A stretch of DNA of 64,000 nucleotides from Flavobacterium enshiense DK69 (lineage in GTDB: Bacteria; Bacteroidota; Bacteroidia; Flavobacteriales; Flavobacteriaceae): NCBI RefSeq assembly GCF_000498495.1, contig NZ_AVCS01000013.1, positions 124,001 to 188,000 on the forward strand. Direction: 5' to 3'. Of the stretch, positions 61,512 through 64,000 are shown one piece after another; positions within the stretch are counted from its first letter, which is position 1; every line of letters starts with the position of its first letter. Below the pieces are notes generated by a model. The model saw only the letters and a program-made list of their open reading frames with translations, had not been told where the DNA came from and searched no databases. A program made the position numbers and the translations under genes.

Positions 61512-63701
61512 TTATCTCACAAATAATAATTCCCTGTATTTAGCCAAAGTCCAGATCTCGTCGTCAACCAACAATTCTAATTTATCACAGTGACTTCTGA
61601 TGATATCGAAATATGGTTTTACTTTTTCGCAATATGCATCGGCCATTTTCTCAGAGCTGTTTAAAGCGTTTGCTTTTTTACGCTCTTCCGTCATAGCTTC
61701 TACATTTGAATTGATACCTTCGATATGCTCTGAAATTTCCTTAATCAATCCGATTTGTTCTTTAGCTACTTTTTCAAAGTCTTTACCAAAGATTTCTTTT
61801 AATCCTTTAACGTTTTCGATTAATGTATTTTGGTAACGGATTGATGTCGGAATTACGTGGTTACGAGCGATATCACCCAATACACGTCCTTCAATCTGAA
61901 TTTTCTTAGTGTATTCTTCCAATTCGATTTCGTAACGGGATTCCACCTCAACGTGATCCATAACACCCATCTCTCCGAACAAAGCAATCGCTTGTTTAGA
62001 CACTTTTGCTTTCAGCGCTTTCGGAGTTGTTTTGTGATTGCTCAATCCTCGTTTTTTAGCTTCTTTTTCCCAAGCTTCGCTATAACCGTCACCTTCGAAC
62101 AAGATAGCTTTGGTTTGTTTGATGTACTCTCTTAAAACATTGAAGATTGCATCGTCTTTCTTCATGTCTTTTTTCTCGATCAATTCATCAACCTCAACTT
62201 TGAAATCTTTTAATTGCTTAGCAACAATCGTATTTAAAGTCGTCATTGAAACCGCACAGTTTGCAGTAGATCCTACCGCTCTGAATTCGAATTTATTTCC
62301 TGTGAAGGCGAATGGAGACGTTCTGTTTCTATCGGTGTTATCCAACAATACGTCCGGCAATTTACCTACTACGTTCAATTTCAAGTCTGTTTTTTCTTCC
62401 GGAGAAAGTTTTCCGCTGGAAACACCTTCTAATTCAGCTAAAACATTTGTCAATTGCTGACCGATGAAAACAGAGATGATAGCCGGTGGCGCCTCGTTTG
62501 CTCCCAAACGGTGGTCATTACTTGCAGAAGCGATAGAAGCTCTCATCAACTCTTCATAATCGTGTACCGCTTTGATGGTATTGATGAAGAAAGTCAGGAA
62601 TTGCAAGTTGCTCATTGGCGTTTTGCTCGGGCTTAACAAGTTTATACCTGTATCTGTAGCCAATGACCAGTTATTGTGTTTACCCGAACCATTAACTCCT
62701 TTGAATGGTTTTTCGTGGAATAACACTTTAAAGTGATGACGCTCTGCTACTTTTTGCATAACATCCATCAATAATGAGTTGTGGTCAACCGCCAAGTTTG
62801 TTTCCTCGAAAATAGGAGCTAATTCATATTGATTTGGAGCTACTTCATTGTGACGTGTTTTTACCGGAATACCCAACAACATACATTCTTTTTCCAAATC
62901 TCTCATATATTGTAATACGCGAGTCGGAATAGAACCGAAGTAGTGGTCTTCCAATTGCTGACCTTTTGCAGAAGTATGCCCTAATAAAGTTCTTCCGGTT
63001 GCCAGGATATCAGGTCTTGAATTTGCCAAAGCAGCATCAACAAGGAAATATTCTTGCTCCCAACCTAAAGTAGGTGTTACTTTTTTAACGTTTTTGTCGA
63101 AATATTTAGCAACATCAGTCGCTGCATTGTCAATCGCATGTAAAGCTCTCAACAAAGGTGTTTTGTTATCTAAAGCCTCACCTGTATAAGAGATGAAAAC
63201 TGTTGGGATACATAATGTTGTTCCGAAGATGAAAGCCGGAGATGTTGGATCCCAAGCAGTATATCCACGTGCTTCGAATGTATTTCTGATTCCTCCGTTA
63301 GGGAAAGACGAAGCATCCGGTTCTTGCTGTACCAATTGGCTTCCTCCGAATTTCTCAACAGGATCGCTACCATCCATTGATGTTTCGAAAAACGCATCGT
63401 GTTTCTCAGCAGTTGTTCCTGTTAATGGCTGGAACCAGTGTGTATAATGAGTCACTCCTTTAGAAAGAGCCCATTCTTTCATTCCCATTGCAATATATTC
63501 TGCAATTTTACGATCAATTTTAATTCCGTTTTCGATAGCATTTTTAACAGCCTTATAAGCTTCTGGCGTCAAAAATTGTCGCATTGACTTATCGTTAAAA
63601 ACGTTACTTCCGAAAATCTCTGATTTTCTCTCCGAATCATCTACCGCTACCGGTGTTCTGTCTGTTGCTTTTTGTAAAGCATGGAAACGAAATGTTGACA
63701 T
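61512..63701 (-). CDS. glnN: Glutamine synthetase type III
   Basis: 729 residues, the large dodecameric type III enzyme of Bacteroidota. It makes glutamine from glutamate and ammonia with ATP. Motifs: FGSNVFNDKSMRQFL at the N-terminus, THYTHWFQPLTGTTAEKHD, FGGSQLVQQEPDASSFPNGG, TLGWEQEYFLVD, RHNEVAPNQYELAP, LLFHEKPFKGVNGSGKHNNW (ATP/glutamate region), RLGANEAPPAIIS, RNRTSPFAFTGNKFEFRAVG and a long C-terminal helical part specific to this type. Single gene with its own promoter and terminator. Upstream is an ACCCC/GGGGT inverted repeat that could be an operator. Confidence 0.96.
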   Translation of the reverse strand: MSTFRFHALQKATDRTPVAVDDSERKSEIFGSNVFNDKSMRQFLTPEAYKAVKNAIENGIKIDRKIAEYIAMGMKEWALSKGVTHYTHWFQPLTGTTAEKHDAFFETSMDGSDPVEKFGGSQLVQQEPDASSFPNGGIRNTFEARGYTAWDPTSPAFIFGTTLCIPTVFISYTGEALDNKTPLLRALHAIDNAATDVAKYFDKNVKKVTPTLGWEQEYFLVDAALANSRPDILATGRTLLGHTSAKGQQLEDHYFGSIPTRVLQYMRDLEKECMLLGIPVKTRHNEVAPNQYELAPIFEETNLAVDHNSLLMDVMQKVAERHHFKVLFHEKPFKGVNGSGKHNNWSLATDTGINLLSPSKTPMSNLQFLTFFINTIKAVHDYEELMRASIASASNDHRLGANEAPPAIISVFIGQQLTNVLAELEGVSSGKLSPEEKTDLKLNVVGKLPDVLLDNTDRNRTSPFAFTGNKFEFRAVGSTANCAVSMTTLNTIVAKQLKDFKVEVDELIEKKDMKKDDAIFNVLREYIKQTKAILFEGDGYSEAWEKEAKKRGLSNHKTTPKALKAKVSKQAIALFGEMGVMDHVEVESRYEIELEEYTKKIQIEGRVLGDIARNHVIPTSIRYQNTLIENVKGLKEIFGKDFEKVAKEQIGLIKEISEHIEGINSNVEAMTEERKKANALNSSEKMADAYCEKVKPYFDIIRSHCDKLELLVDDEIWTLAKYRELLFVR

Positions 63702-63741
63702 AAGTTGTGTTTTTAAGGTTATGACCTGTGATTATACACCG

Positions 63742-63767
63742 CAAAAATATAAAATTTTACATTACAA
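63742..63767 (-). promoter_or_regulatory. Candidate promoter of glnN
   Basis: On the minus strand TTG (63765-63767) and TATTTTTG (63742-63749) are 15 bases apart, slightly closer than the usual 17-20. The -7 box is an exact match to TAnnTTTG and lies 41 bases before the ATG. Confidence 0.45.
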
Positions 63768-63775
63768 AATAATAT

Positions 63776-63796
63776 ACCCCCTAAAAAAATAGGGGT
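63776..63796. promoter_or_regulatory. Inverted repeat upstream of the glnN promoter
   Basis: Arms ACCCCCTA and TAGGGGT (left arm has one extra C) around an A-tract, ending 9 bases beyond the -33-type TTG. G/C arms in this very AT-rich DNA stand out. Position fits a regulator site for nitrogen control (inference). Confidence 0.4.
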
Positions 63797-63967
63797 TACA
63801 CGTAAATCCACCACCCATTTATCGCAAAACCCCACATTTTACATGCTATCCATTCATACACTTCCTATGCAATATTTTCTAAACACAACATTATGTTTGC
63901 ATATCTTAACATAAAAAAAATACCAAACACCTCATTATCTTCTTATTAACAAAACTTAAAACAAAAA

Positions 63968-63995
63968 AAAGCCGTCCAAAGACAGCCTTTTTTAA
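63968..63995 (-). terminator. Terminator of a gene beyond the right edge
   Basis: On the minus strand GCTGTC/GACGGC (one G-U pair) around a short loop, followed by eight T residues. It ends a minus-strand transcript coming from outside the window. Confidence 0.7.
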
Positions 63996-64000
63996 AATCT

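Overview
This is an AT-rich chromosomal segment of a Bacteroidota species, almost certainly a Flavobacterium-like member of the Flavobacteriaceae. The evidence is consistent. There are type IX secretion (T9SS) cargo proteins with both type A and type B C-terminal sorting domains, a PorP/SprF family protein, the gliding lipoprotein GldI, a TonB-dependent receptor paired with a DUF4249 lipoprotein, and a type III glutamine synthetase. PafA phosphatase is present, and several start sites are preceded by the Bacteroidota-type -7 box TAnnTTTG rather than by Shine-Dalgarno sequences. No tRNA, rRNA, CRISPR array, insertion sequence or prophage gene was found.

Layout. 1-15,200 (minus strand): a cell-surface module. 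A 2,224-residue fibronectin-III/jelly-roll adhesin with a type B sorting domain is followed by PorP/SprF and the start of a TPR/OmpA protein cut by the window edge. Upstream lies a second giant surface protein with a type A sorting domain and eight short repeats set in three blocks. 15,500-21,930: two paralogous TPR membrane proteins, only one with an AraC-type DNA-binding domain, face a TonB-dependent receptor and DUF4249 lipoprotein. 21,950-25,520: thiamine pyrophosphokinase, then a tight cluster of thioredoxin-like protein, ApbE flavin transferase, DUF4266 mini-lipoprotein and DUF3570 protein, the best candidate for a poorly understood system. 25,690-32,430: uvrB, a prolyl-oligopeptidase-family peptidase, a DUF6252-like lipoprotein flanked by direct repeats, a TerB-like gene and a DUF1456 gene.

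32,500-51,620 is mostly housekeeping: sucC, lysA, pafA, a five-gene operon (MORN protein, mnmA, S8 peptidase, nitronate monooxygenase-like protein, small exported protein), proC, pyrG-yidC, an operon of LysM/receptor-like protein, OsmC and DUF3820, then guaA. 51,650-55,730 (plus strand) holds nrnA, gldI and two tandem cyclophilin-FKBP fusion isomerases. 55,800-64,000 holds two small uncharacterised genes, a methyltransferase, purM, two tandem double-OmpA-domain proteins, a gene-free region with two stacked terminators that points to an undescribed ~320-nt RNA, and glnN.

Main items for follow-up: the candidate structured RNA at about 61,020-61,343; the ApbE/thioredoxin/DUF4266/DUF3570 locus with a signal-less ApbE; the repeats inserted into host domains of the giant type A protein; a decayed TerB-like gene tail that makes a direct repeat around a lipoprotein gene; and the receiver-only TPR paralogue beside a TPR-AraC regulator. 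All functions are read from sequence and family knowledge; no database search was run.
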